A stretch of DNA of 64,000 nucleotides from the NCBI RefSeq assembly GCF_019749295.1, contig NZ_JACWFG010000011.1, positions 186,001 through 250,000 on the forward strand. The letters are read 5' to 3'. The notes under the pieces are model-generated. The model saw only the letters and a list, made by a program, of their open reading frames with translations. It did no database searches and was not told the DNA's origin. Shown here piece after piece: positions 8,724 through 18,035 of the stretch; within the stretch, counting starts at the first letter, position 1, and every line of letters starts with the position of its first letter. The stretch is from Neobacillus niacini (GTDB lineage: Bacteria; Bacillota; Bacilli; Bacillales; Cytobacillaceae). The position numbers and the translations under genes are program-made.

Positions 8724-11700
8724 ATGAAAACATCCCGCCTGAAGCTGATGGGAAAAAAAGCATTATCTGTGGCGCTGGTTACGACGCTAACTGCCGGTTT
8801 GGCTGGTTTCAGTGCACCAGCTATAAAAGCACAAGATAACCTCATATTTAAAAAACAGGTTGGCGGAGTATTTGACGGAATGCCATTGTTTGATGGCGTA
8901 CCTGAACATCTTGATGAATATGTGGATGCTTATTTTGATTATACGGGCTTAGAGGGACCTGCAGTGTATGCAACAGGTTCAAGGAATCACTACACATTAC
9001 AGCGTGGTCCGAATGCAGGGAAAACAATTCCTGGTGCACTTTCTGCAGCAGACAATGTACAAGGGATATCTACTGATTTCCCTGCGTTAGTCGGAATGGG
9101 ACAAACTTGGAACAAAGAACTTCTGTCCGATATTGGAAAAGTAATGGGAAGCGAAAAAATCAGTACGTTAAAAGTAAAACAAGGGGAGTCCAATATTCAT
9201 GGCGGAACAAATGCCTCTCCAACTGTGGCATTCACGGTGGTAAGTGACATGCGAATTAATCCTTTGAGCGGGAGATTTGACGAGGGCTTCTCGGAGGATG
9301 CTCACATGGCTGCAGAGATGATTGATGGAATGGCAGCCGGCTTGAGTGGTACTGATCAAGAAAAGAGTGAGGATGGATTCTGGATGCGGGCGGCTGTTGG
9401 AACAAAGCATTTCTCTATCTATAATGCTCAGTGGTTCCGCCAATCAGCGAGTAATAGTGCAGGAGCGCGATCGATTTTCGAGTACCAAACGAAAAGCCCT
9501 TTGAAAGCGCTTAGCTCAGGTTCCGTGGCAGGGGTCATGACCTCATTCGGCCGGACGAATGGAATTCCAAACATTCTTTCCCCATACCAAATTCATGCCA
9601 ATAACCATTCCAAGTATGGAGTTTATAGTTCACCAGACTTTAATGCTGATCAGCTAGTCTTCCAAACACAAGGAAATGGGTATGATGCGACATATGCAAC
9701 AGATAGAACGAATGCTACAATATTAATGATTTTAGCAGATGCAAATGCCGGACGTCCTGGTCCAAATGCAGCGAATGCATTAGCAGATGTCGCTGCAGTA
9801 GTTGATGCAGTTGAGCAAGGCAAGTACGGTATGACTAAGGAAGACCTGATTGATGCTGCACGGCCGCATGTAAACCAAATGGTCCGTGTCGGAATTTTTA
9901 ATGAAGTGGACGAAAATGGAATTCCAAAGAATTATCCATTCGCACAGGAAGCTAAAGACGTGAGAACTGAACCAGCTACGTTTAACGATACTGAGCATCA
10001 GGAAGTTGCTTTACAAGCTGCTCAAGAGAGTATTGTACTTCTTAAGAATGACGGAACACTGCCGCTGGAGAAGAACAAGAAGGCTGCCGTTTCCGGTGTG
10101 TATGCAGATTCAAGATTTAAAACAACCTACTCTGTAGGAACAACTCCAAAAATTGAAAACTCAGGTATCTCACCATTATCGGCGATTATTAAAGCAAATG
10201 GAGCCAGCAACGTATCGTATGACCCGGCGGTTAAAGTTGTTGCATTTAAATCAAAGTTGAACGGACAAACAGTCACAGCGGACGAGAACACTGCGGATGT
10301 TACAAAAGGTTCTCAGCTAGTAACAACTTCTGAACCTTTAGATGTAAATAACCCAGCCCACTTATTCGAAGTATACAATTGGGGGCAAGAGGGCTATAGC
10401 CTTCGTTCAGTAAAGAACTTAAAATGGATGACATCTCCTACGCAGGCGAATGCTGCAGTAGAAAATACAAATAGTACTCCTTTAAACTTAACCAGCAACG
10501 ACTGGGATCTAGCGCAGATGGTAGGTCAAACAAGTGCAATTCCGCCAACTATTCGAGTGGAGGCCAATGATGACCAGTCCGTTTCTCTTATCTCAAGCGG
10601 TTTCCGTACTGGATTCTCTGGAGATTTCACAAATTGGTATTATTCAAATGGCCGCTTTATTACAACTAGTTCAGATGGGGAATTAAAGACTGCTGCAACT
10701 ACTCTTGGCACTGCCGAAAATGCAGCTAACCGAAATGATGAAGTGAAATTTGAACAAACAGTAGTAAAAGAGGTAGGCGCAGAAGCCGTTAAGCGTGCGG
10801 AAACAGACGACTATGCAGTTGTTTTTGTTGGGGCAATTCCTCGTCATAGTGCAGGAGAAGGAAATGACCGTTCTGACTTGAATATGAGTGACGCAGATTA
10901 CGAATTGGTAGAAAAAGTGTCAACTGCATTTGCTGAAAAAGGGAAAAAGACGGTCGTAGTCGTTAGAACAAGTTTCCCTGTTGGTATTGAACGCATTCAA
11001 AACAATCCAAATGTATCAGCCATCGTATACCAGCCATATGGCGGTCAATATGATGCCCAAGCCTTGGCACAAGTTCTATATGGTGATTATGCTCCAACAG
11101 GCCGTTTATCTTCAACTTGGTATGCAGATATGTCTGCATTACCAGCAATCAATAAGTACGTAATTCCTGAGGGGAACACTATGACATTGAAAGATGTTGA
11201 CCCTCGTTTTACGGTTGATATGACGAATGCAGATCCAATCGAGTCAAAGCTGACTTACATGTATACAAAGGCCCCGGTCACCTATCCATTCGGTTATGGC
11301 CTATCTTACAGCAGCTTTGAATACAGCGATTTCAAAGCACCAAAAAGTGCGAATGGAAAATCTGCTTTCGAGGTTTCTATAAAGGTTAAAAATAATGGAA
11401 GTGTCAATACTTCTGAAGTTGTTCAACTTTATGCGAAAAACAATAAATCAACTTATGGTGAGTATGCACCGCAAAAGCAGCTTGTTGCTTTCGAAAAAGT
11501 ATCGCTAGCTGCAGGTGAAACAAAAACAGTTACACTTACAGTTGATCCGAAAGATGTTGCCATCTGGGATGTAAATAAAGGTGACTTCATCGTTGAGGAA
11601 GGTTCGTATACATTTATGGTAGGAGCTTCTTCACAAGACATCAAAACGGAGAAAAACATCACAGTCTCTGGCGATTCAGTTGCAGCGCTTCCAACCAATA

Positions 11701-12167
11701 AGCCGTTTAACGTATTCGACCATGCCTTTGCATCCAATGAAGTCGTTTATCATGAAGTTTCTAAGGGTAGAACAGCAGAAAATTTAAAGGCAGAAAATGT
11801 GGTTGGAGGGTATTATGCGGTCCGTTCGAAAGGAAATGGTTCTTGGGCAGCATTACCTAAGGTAGTATTAACAGGCTCAACAAAAGTAACAGCATCCGTT
11901 GCTGCTGATAATGCTGGAGGTAAAATAACCTTGCATGCCGGCTCTGTAACTAGCGAACCGTTTGCCGAGATCGATGTACCAAAGACAGAGAAGAAGACAT
12001 ACGACATTGAAAATGCAGGTGTCACAGTGAACGAACTAGGTTATAAGGATGTAACAGTAGAATTGGGTAAAAATGCACCAAAAGGACAGACAACCATCTA
12101 TGTAGTCTTTCATGAACCAGACCTAAGAATTGATAGTCTATCATTTGGAGCTGGAAAGAAAAAATAA
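8724..12167 (+). CDS. Secreted GH3-family glycosidase with divergent nucleophile region and C-terminal CBM-like domain
   Basis: About 1,147 residues from ATG 8,724, chosen because AGGAAGTGG is well placed before it; GTG 8,715 is the in-frame alternative. A signal peptide ends near AIKAQD. The N-terminal GH3 domain contains KHF, but the usual SDW nucleophile motif is replaced by YSSPDF, with Asp near residue 305. The C-terminal GH3 domain (QESIVLLKNDGTLPL, later GEGNDRSDL) is interrupted by an insert of roughly 185 residues. A fibronectin-like domain (YPFGYGLSYSSF onward) and a CBM6-like beta domain follow. It probably trims side-chain or backbone sugars of pectin outside the cell; the sugar specificity cannot be told. 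A strong terminator follows. Confidence 0.82.
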   Translation: MKTSRLKLMGKKALSVALVTTLTAGLAGFSAPAIKAQDNLIFKKQVGGVFDGMPLFDGVPEHLDEYVDAYFDYTGLEGPAVYATGSRNHYTLQRGPNAGKTIPGALSAADNVQGISTDFPALVGMGQTWNKELLSDIGKVMGSEKISTLKVKQGESNIHGGTNASPTVAFTVVSDMRINPLSGRFDEGFSEDAHMAAEMIDGMAAGLSGTDQEKSEDGFWMRAAVGTKHFSIYNAQWFRQSASNSAGARSIFEYQTKSPLKALSSGSVAGVMTSFGRTNGIPNILSPYQIHANNHSKYGVYSSPDFNADQLVFQTQGNGYDATYATDRTNATILMILADANAGRPGPNAANALADVAAVVDAVEQGKYGMTKEDLIDAARPHVNQMVRVGIFNEVDENGIPKNYPFAQEAKDVRTEPATFNDTEHQEVALQAAQESIVLLKNDGTLPLEKNKKAAVSGVYADSRFKTTYSVGTTPKIENSGISPLSAIIKANGASNVSYDPAVKVVAFKSKLNGQTVTADENTADVTKGSQLVTTSEPLDVNNPAHLFEVYNWGQEGYSLRSVKNLKWMTSPTQANAAVENTNSTPLNLTSNDWDLAQMVGQTSAIPPTIRVEANDDQSVSLISSGFRTGFSGDFTNWYYSNGRFITTSSDGELKTAATTLGTAENAANRNDEVKFEQTVVKEVGAEAVKRAETDDYAVVFVGAIPRHSAGEGNDRSDLNMSDADYELVEKVSTAFAEKGKKTVVVVRTSFPVGIERIQNNPNVSAIVYQPYGGQYDAQALAQVLYGDYAPTGRLSSTWYADMSALPAINKYVIPEGNTMTLKDVDPRFTVDMTNADPIESKLTYMYTKAPVTYPFGYGLSYSSFEYSDFKAPKSANGKSAFEVSIKVKNNGSVNTSEVVQLYAKNNKSTYGEYAPQKQLVAFEKVSLAAGETKTVTLTVDPKDVAIWDVNKGDFIVEEGSYTFMVGASSQDIKTEKNITVSGDSVAALPTNKPFNVFDHAFASNEVVYHEVSKGRTAENLKAENVVGGYYAVRSKGNGSWAALPKVVLTGSTKVTASVAADNAGGKITLHAGSVTSEPFAEIDVPKTEKKTYDIENAGVTVNELGYKDVTVELGKNAPKGQTTIYVVFHEPDLRIDSLSFGAGKKK

Positions 12168-12172
12168 ATAAC

Positions 12173-12222
12173 AGAGGGTCGGTTCTCCTGGCTATAATGC
12201 CTAGAGAACTGACCCTCTTTTT
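12173..12222 (+). terminator. Intrinsic terminator after GH3 gene
   Basis: AGAGGGTC and GTTCTC pair with GAGAAC and GACCCTCT around a 14-nt loop, followed by TTTTTT. This is a strong rho-independent terminator. Confidence 0.92.
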
Positions 12223-12254
12223 TGGATATTTTTAAAGAAAACTATTTTCCTACT

Positions 12255-12285
12255 ATCAAAAACAAACAAACATATATTATAATAA
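12255..12285 (+). promoter_or_regulatory. lutA promoter with putative RhaR operator
   Basis: An A-rich tract of CAAA repeats runs straight into TATTATAATAA, whose -10 box TATAAT lies at 12,278-12,283. The 31-bp stretch matches the rhaEW promoter (15,691-15,721) at 27 positions by direct alignment. A further AAAACAAAAACAAATAAA follows the -10 box. Overlap of the repeats with the promoter fits repression by a DeoR-type protein. The match is seen; the regulator is inferred. Confidence 0.7.
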
Positions 12286-12327
12286 AACAAAAACAAATAA
12301 AAGTTAGGCCCAAGGGGATGGATAAAG

Positions 12328-13044
12328 ATGAAAGTGAGTTTATTTGCGACGTGCCTTGTTGATATGTTTCAAAGCAATGTGGGAAAAGCGACAGTCGAAT
12401 TGTTAGAGCGGCTTGGTTGTGAGATTGAATTCCCGGAATCACAGGTATGCTGCGGACAGCCGGCTTATAATAGTGGATATACAAAAGATGCCAAAGAGGC
12501 AATGAAGAAGATGATTGATACCTTTGTAGATGCAGAGTATGTCGTTTCACCATCTGGTTCATGTGCCTTTATGTTTCATGAATACCCTCATGTTTTTAAA
12601 GGGGATCCTGTTTGGGAACCAAAAGCAAAGAAATTAGTTGAGAAAACCTATGAGCTTACCCAATTTATTGTGGATGTTTTAAAGGTTGAAGATGTTGGCG
12701 CGAAATTGGAAGGGCATGCGACCTACCACACCTCTTGTCATATGACGAGATTGCTGGGTGTAAAAGAAGCTCCTATGATTCTACTTAAAAATGTAAAAGG
12801 ATTGAAATTTACAGAGCTGCCTGGAAAAGAGCAGTGCTGTGGGTTTGGCGGGACGTTCTCTGTCAAAATGTCGCAGATTTCAGAGCAAATGGTAGATGAA
12901 AAGGTATGCCACGTTGAAGAAACAGATGCTGATTATCTAATTGGCGCAGACGCCGGCTGCCTGATGAATATAGGTGGACGGATTGATAGAAAAGGCAAGC
13001 CAATAAAGGTTATGCATATTGCGGAAGTGTTAAATAATCGATAA
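12328..13044 (+). CDS. lutA: L-lactate utilisation iron-sulfur subunit LutA
   Basis: 238 residues, the normal length of LutA. Two cysteine-rich CCG domains are visible: [10 protein letters not shown] at 41-50 and CCGFGGTFS near 170, plus conserved Cys9. These bind an iron-sulfur centre in the cytoplasmic LutABC complex, which oxidises L-lactate to pyruvate. Here L-lactate should come from the lactaldehyde dehydrogenase half of RhaEW, which explains its place in a rhamnose locus. CAAGGGGATGG precedes the ATG. lutB follows only after a 409-bp repeat array, an unusual separation for subunits of one complex. Confidence 0.93.
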   Translation: MKVSLFATCLVDMFQSNVGKATVELLERLGCEIEFPESQVCCGQPAYNSGYTKDAKEAMKKMIDTFVDAEYVVSPSGSCAFMFHEYPHVFKGDPVWEPKAKKLVEKTYELTQFIVDVLKVEDVGAKLEGHATYHTSCHMTRLLGVKEAPMILLKNVKGLKFTELPGKEQCCGFGGTFSVKMSQISEQMVDEKVCHVEETDADYLIGADAGCLMNIGGRIDRKGKPIKVMHIAEVLNNR

Positions 13045-13047
13045 GAG

Positions 13048-13387
13048 TGTGATCTTGTGACAAAAACCAGAGATGGTTTTGCTGGAAAGTGGTCACAAGA
13101 AGTGCTCTTGTGACCAAAACAAAGACAGCTTTGGTGGAAAGTGGTCAAAAGAAGTGCTTTTGTGACCAAAAACAAAGACGGCTTTGGTGAAAGTGGTCAC
13201 AAGCAGTGTTCCAGTGACCAAAACAAAGACAGCTTTGGGGGAAAGTGGTCACAAGCAGTGCTCTTGTGACCAAAACAAAGACGGCTTTGGGGGAAAGTGG
13301 TCACAAGGAGTGCTTTTGTGACCAAAAACAAAGACAGTTTGGGTGGAAAGTGGTCACAAGCAGTGTTCCTGTGACCAAAACGAAATA
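13048..13387 (+). repeat. Tandem hairpin array, 52-bp period, between lutA and lutB
   Basis: Units begin with (G)GAAAGTGGTCA at 13,084, 13,136, 13,188, 13,240, 13,292 and 13,345, spacings of 52, 52, 52, 52 and 53 bp, with a partial unit before. Each contains a near-perfect palindrome GGTCACAAG / CTTGTGACC with a 6-8 nt loop, then ACAAAGACRGCTTTGG. The units differ at scattered positions, and arms show paired changes. There are no unique spacers, so it is not CRISPR. It fills the whole lutA-lutB gap and would be transcribed as a string of RNA hairpins. Confidence 0.9.
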
Positions 13388-13453
13388 AAAAAAGGGTCAT
13401 GAGACCAAGAACAATAACCGAAGCTTCTACACGAAAGATGGGTGAAATAAAGG

Positions 13454-14878
13454 ATGGCCATGAAAATAGGCAATGAACAGTTTAAGGAAAGAGTCGACAA
13501 GGGAATTCATGATGATTTTATGCGTGGTGCCGTTTCTGGTGCTCAGGATGGTATGGGGGTAAAAAGACGCCTAGCCGCAGAGGAACTAGGAAACTGGGAG
13601 GATTGGCGATCACACGGTGAGGAAATTCGTCAGCATGTTCTTGAAAATTTAGATTATTATTTAGAACAATTAAGTGAGAATGTAGCTAAGCGTGGGGGAC
13701 ATGTATTCTTTGCTCAAACAAAAGAAGAAGCAAATGAATACATTCGTGGAATTGCCCGCAAGAAAAACGCAAAAAAGATTGTTAAATCAAAATCAATGGT
13801 AACAGAAGAAATTAGCTTAAATGCAGCATTGGAACAAGAAGGATGCGAGGTCATTGAAACGGACCTTGGTGAATACATTCTCCAAATAGATGACCATGAT
13901 CCGCCGTCCCATATCGTCGTACCTGCTTTACATAAGAACAAAGAGCAAATCCGCGATGTGTTTACCGATAAACTAGGCTACACAAAAACATCTAAGCCTG
14001 AAGAGCTTGCTTGGCATGCAAGAGAAATGCTGCGAAAAGAATACCTGTCTGCAGACATTGGTATCACTGGCTGTAATTTTGCAGTTGCGGAAACCGGATC
14101 GTTTAGTTTAGTGACGAATGAAGGTAATGCCGATTTAGTGACAGCTTTACCAAAAACACAAATAACCGTAATGGGAATGGAGCGGATTGTTCCTACCTTT
14201 GAAGAAATGGAAGTACTCGTCTCGCTATTAACCAGAAGTGCGGTTGGGCAGAAACTAACGAGTTACATTACCGTCCTTACTGGACCAAAAGAAGAATTAG
14301 ATGTTGACGGTCCAGAGGAATTTCATCTTGTTATCGTGGACAATGGCCGCTCGAAAATCCTTGGAGGAGAATTCCAATCCGTCTTGCAATGTATTCGCTG
14401 TGCTGCGTGTGTAAATGTTTGTCCAGTCTATCGCCATGTAGGCGGACATTCATACGGTTCGATCTATTCAGGACCAATCGGAGCTGTGCTTTCACCATTA
14501 CTAGGCGGATATGATGAATACAAAGAACTTCCATATGCATCAACGCTTTGCGGGGCATGTACAGAAGTTTGTCCTGTGAAAATTCCACTTCATAACCTGC
14601 TTCATAAACACCGAGAAGTGATAGTTGAGAAAGAAGGAAAAGCACCTATTTCGGAAAAACTAGCAATGAAGGCATTTGGGTTAGGAGCGGCTTCACCAAC
14701 TCTATATAAAATTGGTTCAAAACTTGCTCCAACAGCAATGAATCCATTTACCACCGGGGACAAGATATCTAAAGGCCCTGGACCATTAAAGGCTTGGACT
14801 GAAATTAGAGAGTTTCCAGCACCAAACAAAGAGAGATTCAGAGATTGGTTTAAAAACCGAGAAAAAGGGGGGGAATAA
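13454..14878 (+). CDS. lutB: L-lactate utilisation iron-sulfur subunit LutB
   Basis: 474 residues, standard for LutB. The N-terminal two thirds is the LUD-type domain shared with LutC. Two ferredoxin-like motifs follow, [12 protein letters not shown] near 313 and CGACTEVCP near 366, each binding a 4Fe-4S cluster for electron transfer from lactate. Start ATG 13,454 follows a modest AAAGG. lutC begins two bases after its stop codon, so B and C are co-translated. There is no promoter-like sequence right before it that is free of the repeat array, so it probably depends on read-through from lutA. Confidence 0.95.
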   Translation: MAMKIGNEQFKERVDKGIHDDFMRGAVSGAQDGMGVKRRLAAEELGNWEDWRSHGEEIRQHVLENLDYYLEQLSENVAKRGGHVFFAQTKEEANEYIRGIARKKNAKKIVKSKSMVTEEISLNAALEQEGCEVIETDLGEYILQIDDHDPPSHIVVPALHKNKEQIRDVFTDKLGYTKTSKPEELAWHAREMLRKEYLSADIGITGCNFAVAETGSFSLVTNEGNADLVTALPKTQITVMGMERIVPTFEEMEVLVSLLTRSAVGQKLTSYITVLTGPKEELDVDGPEEFHLVIVDNGRSKILGGEFQSVLQCIRCAACVNVCPVYRHVGGHSYGSIYSGPIGAVLSPLLGGYDEYKELPYASTLCGACTEVCPVKIPLHNLLHKHREVIVEKEGKAPISEKLAMKAFGLGAASPTLYKIGSKLAPTAMNPFTTGDKISKGPGPLKAWTEIREFPAPNKERFRDWFKNREKGGE

Positions 14879-14880
14879 CG

Positions 14881-15600
14881 ATGACTGGTACAATACAAAA
14901 TCGTGATTCATTTCTAAATCAAATTGCCACCCAGCTGGGTAGACCTCGTATTTCTAAACCGGTACAAAGACCAAACTGGAAATTCAGACCGCAGGATGAG
15001 GTATTAAAAGGCGCTACGCAGGATGAACTGTTAGATGTTTTAACAGAACAGTGTAAAAGAATCCATACCAGCATTTATACCACCAATCTAAAAGAATTGC
15101 CCGCAACCCTTAACGAGGTAGTAACCAATTATGGCGGGGGACCCGTTGTTACTTGGAAGGATGAGCGGTTTTCTAAATGGGGTCTTGATTCTTTAATGAA
15201 ATCAGATTGGGACAGTCAGCAAATCGAAGTTTATGAATGGGATCATACAAAGGGATCAGAAAATATTACAAAGGCCGAAAATGCAAATGTAGCTATCACC
15301 ATTAGTGAAATCACATTAGCAGAATCAGGAACGGTTGTATTGTTCAGCGATGAAAATAAAGGGAGGACTGTGAGCTTTTTACCTGCAACCTATATCGCAT
15401 TAATCCCAAAAAGCACTCTGGTACCAAGAATGACGCAAGCAGCACAGAAAATGCGGGAGATTCACCAGCAAACAGGTCATATAGCGTCCTGCATTAATTT
15501 CATTACAGGGCCAAGTAATTCTGCCGATATTGAGTTAAACCTTGTTGTTGGTGTCCACGGCCCGGTAAAAGCATCCTATATTGTTATTGATGATCTTTAA
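14881..15600 (+). CDS. lutC: L-lactate utilisation subunit LutC
   Basis: 239 residues with the LUD domain (YkgG type), including the late glycine-rich stretch ITGPSNSADIE typical of LutC. It is the third subunit of the lactate oxidase complex. It starts immediately after lutB with AAAGGGGGGGAA as ribosome binding site, and a terminator follows 10 bp after the stop, closing the operon. Confidence 0.95.
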   Translation: MTGTIQNRDSFLNQIATQLGRPRISKPVQRPNWKFRPQDEVLKGATQDELLDVLTEQCKRIHTSIYTTNLKELPATLNEVVTNYGGGPVVTWKDERFSKWGLDSLMKSDWDSQQIEVYEWDHTKGSENITKAENANVAITISEITLAESGTVVLFSDENKGRTVSFLPATYIALIPKSTLVPRMTQAAQKMREIHQQTGHIASCINFITGPSNSADIELNLVVGVHGPVKASYIVIDDL

Positions 15601-15610
15601 TTTGACATAT

Positions 15611-15638
15611 CACCTCGCTTTTGGGGTGTTTTTTTTAT
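15611..15638 (+). terminator. Intrinsic terminator after lutC
   Basis: CACCTC / GGGGTG short hairpin with loop GCTTTT followed by eight T residues. Confidence 0.75.
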
Positions 15639-15690
15639 AATCAAAAACAACCAAACCAAAAACAAATATAAACAAATATTAAAATATGTA

Positions 15691-15721
15691 TTCAAAAATA
15701 AACAAAAGTATATTATAATAA
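15691..15721 (+). promoter_or_regulatory. rhaEW promoter with putative RhaR operator
   Basis: -10 box TATAAT at 15,714-15,719, preceded by CAAAAATAAACAAAAGTA. That 18-mer is repeated exactly upstream of rhaD (28,600-28,617), and 27 of 31 bases match the lutA promoter. More CAAA/AACAAA copies lie upstream at 15,643-15,680 and downstream near 15,735-15,750. It is best read as the binding region of the DeoR-type RhaR encoded at 27,209. Confidence 0.72.
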
Positions 15722-15761
15722 GTTACAGAAGTTAACAAACATACAAACGGGGGATTTTTGA

Positions 15762-17831
15762 ATGGTAAAGAATTACTGGGATAATGAAAAAGCTTCACAG
15801 GTATCTAAAGGGGTAGAAGAACTAGTGTATCGTTCCAATTTGATTGGTTCAGATCGTGCCGTATGTAATTGGGGTGGCGGCAACACTTCTATGAAAACAA
15901 CGGAAAAAGATTTCCGTGGACGTGATATTGAGGTTATGTGGGTAAAGGGAAGCGGATCGGATTTAGCAACAATGAAGGCTCATAACTTTACAGGACTAAA
16001 TTTAGAGGACATTCGCCCATTATTTGAACGTGATGAAATGACAGATGAAGATATGGTTGCATACCTAGCGCATTGTATGATTGACAGCAAGCACCCAAGA
16101 GCTTCTATCGAAACATTATTACATGCTTTCTTACCGTTTAAGCATGTTGACCACACACATCCAGATGCAATTATTAGTCTTTGTTGTGCGGATAATGGTA
16201 AGCAGCTTGCTGAAGAAATTTTTGGTAATCGTTTTGTTTGGGTTCCATATGTACGCCCTGGCTTTACCCTTTCAAAAATGATCGCAGAAGGCGTAAGAAA
16301 CAATCCAAATGCAGAATTAGTATTAATGGAAAAACACGGACTTGTAACGTGGGGAGAAACCTCTGAAGAGTCTTATGCAAAAACAATCGAAATTATCAAT
16401 GAAGCAGAACAATATATTAATGACAAAGTAAACGAAGAAACTGCTTTTGGCGGACAGAAATATCAATCACTTTCTGATGAAGAAGCAACTAGCATTCTAG
16501 CAAAAGTGATGCCAATTATCCGTGGTGCTGTAAGTGAAGAAAAGAAAATGCTTTTAACTTATGACCGTGGTGAAGATGTCCTGCAGTTTGTAAATAGCAA
16601 TGCAGCACCTGAACTTTCACAAATTGGAGCAGCTTGTCCTGACCACCTTGTTCATACAAAGATGGTTCCACTCTATATCAATTGGGATCCACAAACCAAA
16701 GATGTGGAAAACTTAATTGCTAGTGTAAAAGAAGGTATTGAAAGCTTCAAAGAAGGCTACAAAGCTTACTTTGAACGTAATAAAAATGAAGGCGACAAAA
16801 TGTTTGAACCAGCTCCACGTGTTATTTTAATCCCTGGATTAGGGATGGTGAATTCAGGTAAAGATGTAAATAATTCTAGAGTGAGTGGTGCCCTATATCA
16901 CCGTGCGATTGCGGTAATGAAAGGTTCTACCACACTAGGAAACTTTGTTTCACTAAGTGAAAACGAATCTTACAACGTGGAATACTGGCCATTAGAATTA
17001 TACAAATTGACTCTTGCTCCAGCTGAAGCTGAATTCTCTAGAAAAGTAGCATTTATCACTGGCGGTGCTGGCGGTATTGGTAGTGCAACTGCTCGTCGTA
17101 TTGTATCTGAAGGAGCTCATGTGGTGCTTGCAGATTTAAATCTTGAAGGCGCAGAAAAAGTAGCAGCGGAAATTAATGAGCAATACGGTGCTAACCGTGC
17201 GCTTGCAGTGAAGATGGATGTTACAAGCGAAGAGCAAGTTCAAGCTGCTTTCGATCAAACTGCTCTTACTTTTGGCGGTGTTGATATTATCGTTAACAAT
17301 GCAGGTCTTGCTACATCTAGTCCATTCGACGAAACTACTCTAAAAGAGTGGAACTTAAACATGAATGTGTTAGGAACAGGTTATTTCTTAGTTGCCCGAG
17401 AAGCATTCAAGCAAATGAAGGGCCAAGGCATCGGCGGTAACATGGTCTTTATCGGATCTAAAAACTCTGTGTACGCTGGTAAAAATGCTGCAGCTTATAG
17501 CTCAGTTAAAGCAATGGAAACACACTTGGCAAGATGTATCGCAGCAGAAGGCGGCGAATTCGGAATTCGTGTAAACTCAGTGTTGCCAGATGCTGTTCTT
17601 CAAGGTTCTGCCATTTGGGGATCAAACTGGCGTGAAGAACGTGCGGCTGCGTACGGTATCCACCCTGATCAATTAGAAGAGCACTATCGTAAGCGTACGA
17701 CCTTACTAGTCAATATCTACCCATCCGACATTGCTGAATCAATCGCATTCTTTGCTTCATCTAAATCTGAAAAAACAACAGGTTGTATGTTAACCGTTGA
17801 TGGCGGCGTACCAGCTGCGTTTACAAGATAA
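15762..17831 (+). CDS. rhaEW: Bifunctional rhamnulose-1-phosphate aldolase / L-lactaldehyde dehydrogenase
   Basis: 689 residues, matching the Bacillales RhaEW (YuxG-type) fusion. The N-terminal class-II aldolase part (1-about 420) shows the metal site region around DHTHPDAI and the later EKHGLVTWG. The C-terminal short-chain dehydrogenase part (from about 428) shows the nucleotide-binding ITGGAGGIG and the catalytic YSSVK. It cleaves L-rhamnulose-1-phosphate to DHAP and L-lactaldehyde and oxidises the latter to L-lactate. GGGGG lies 8 nt before ATG. Together with lutABC it leads rhamnose carbon to pyruvate. A separate aldolase RhaD is encoded at 28,753. Confidence 0.94.
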   Translation: MVKNYWDNEKASQVSKGVEELVYRSNLIGSDRAVCNWGGGNTSMKTTEKDFRGRDIEVMWVKGSGSDLATMKAHNFTGLNLEDIRPLFERDEMTDEDMVAYLAHCMIDSKHPRASIETLLHAFLPFKHVDHTHPDAIISLCCADNGKQLAEEIFGNRFVWVPYVRPGFTLSKMIAEGVRNNPNAELVLMEKHGLVTWGETSEESYAKTIEIINEAEQYINDKVNEETAFGGQKYQSLSDEEATSILAKVMPIIRGAVSEEKKMLLTYDRGEDVLQFVNSNAAPELSQIGAACPDHLVHTKMVPLYINWDPQTKDVENLIASVKEGIESFKEGYKAYFERNKNEGDKMFEPAPRVILIPGLGMVNSGKDVNNSRVSGALYHRAIAVMKGSTTLGNFVSLSENESYNVEYWPLELYKLTLAPAEAEFSRKVAFITGGAGGIGSATARRIVSEGAHVVLADLNLEGAEKVAAEINEQYGANRALAVKMDVTSEEQVQAAFDQTALTFGGVDIIVNNAGLATSSPFDETTLKEWNLNMNVLGTGYFLVAREAFKQMKGQGIGGNMVFIGSKNSVYAGKNAAAYSSVKAMETHLARCIAAEGGEFGIRVNSVLPDAVLQGSAIWGSNWREERAAAYGIHPDQLEEHYRKRTTLLVNIYPSDIAESIAFFASSKSEKTTGCMLTVDGGVPAAFTR

Positions 17832-17857
17832 AATTGTTAGTAGGGGGGTAAAAAACG

Positions 17858-17986
17858 ATGCAAATTCTTCAAATTGAACATTTGCTGGAAGTATTGTATA
17901 GAGCTATTGACCTAAACCTACAACAAGACTTTATTGATCTATTAGTCAGTGAAATACACCATAAACAAAATATAAATAGTTTTTAA
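17858..17986 (+). CDS. Small Sda-like protein (sporulation kinase inhibitor family)
   Basis: A 42-residue protein opening 27 bp after rhaEW, with an excellent ribosome binding site (TAGGGGGG, 8 nt spacing). Its sequence follows the Sda pattern of a helical hairpin: LLEVLYRAIDLNL then QDFIDLLVSEI, comparable to Sda's LLIESYxKAxExxL then xxFIxLIxxEI. Sda binds sporulation kinases such as KinA and blocks autophosphorylation. The context suggests co-transcription with rhaEW, ending at the terminator at 18,006. Assignment rests on pattern match to a very short family. A role in delaying sporulation during rhamnose growth is inference. Confidence 0.72.
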   Translation: MQILQIEHLLEVLYRAIDLNLQQDFIDLLVSEIHHKQNINSF

Positions 17987-18005
17987 ATTAGTTATGTAAG
18001 ATCAG

Positions 18006-18035
18006 GACTCTCTATCAAAAGGTAGAGAGTCTTTT
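18006..18035 (+). terminator. Intrinsic terminator after the sda-like gene
   Basis: GACTCTCTA / TAGAGAGTC perfect 9-bp stem with an 8-nt loop, followed by TTTT. The rest of the gap up to 18,325 is AT-rich and contains one cre-like site. Confidence 0.85.

Noticed and set aside
13048..13387. CRISPR array
   Set aside because: The 52-bp units are similar along their whole length, with no unique spacers, and no cas genes are present.
13197..13400. 67-codon minus-strand open frame
   Set aside because: It is a translation of the 52-bp repeats and has no independent support.
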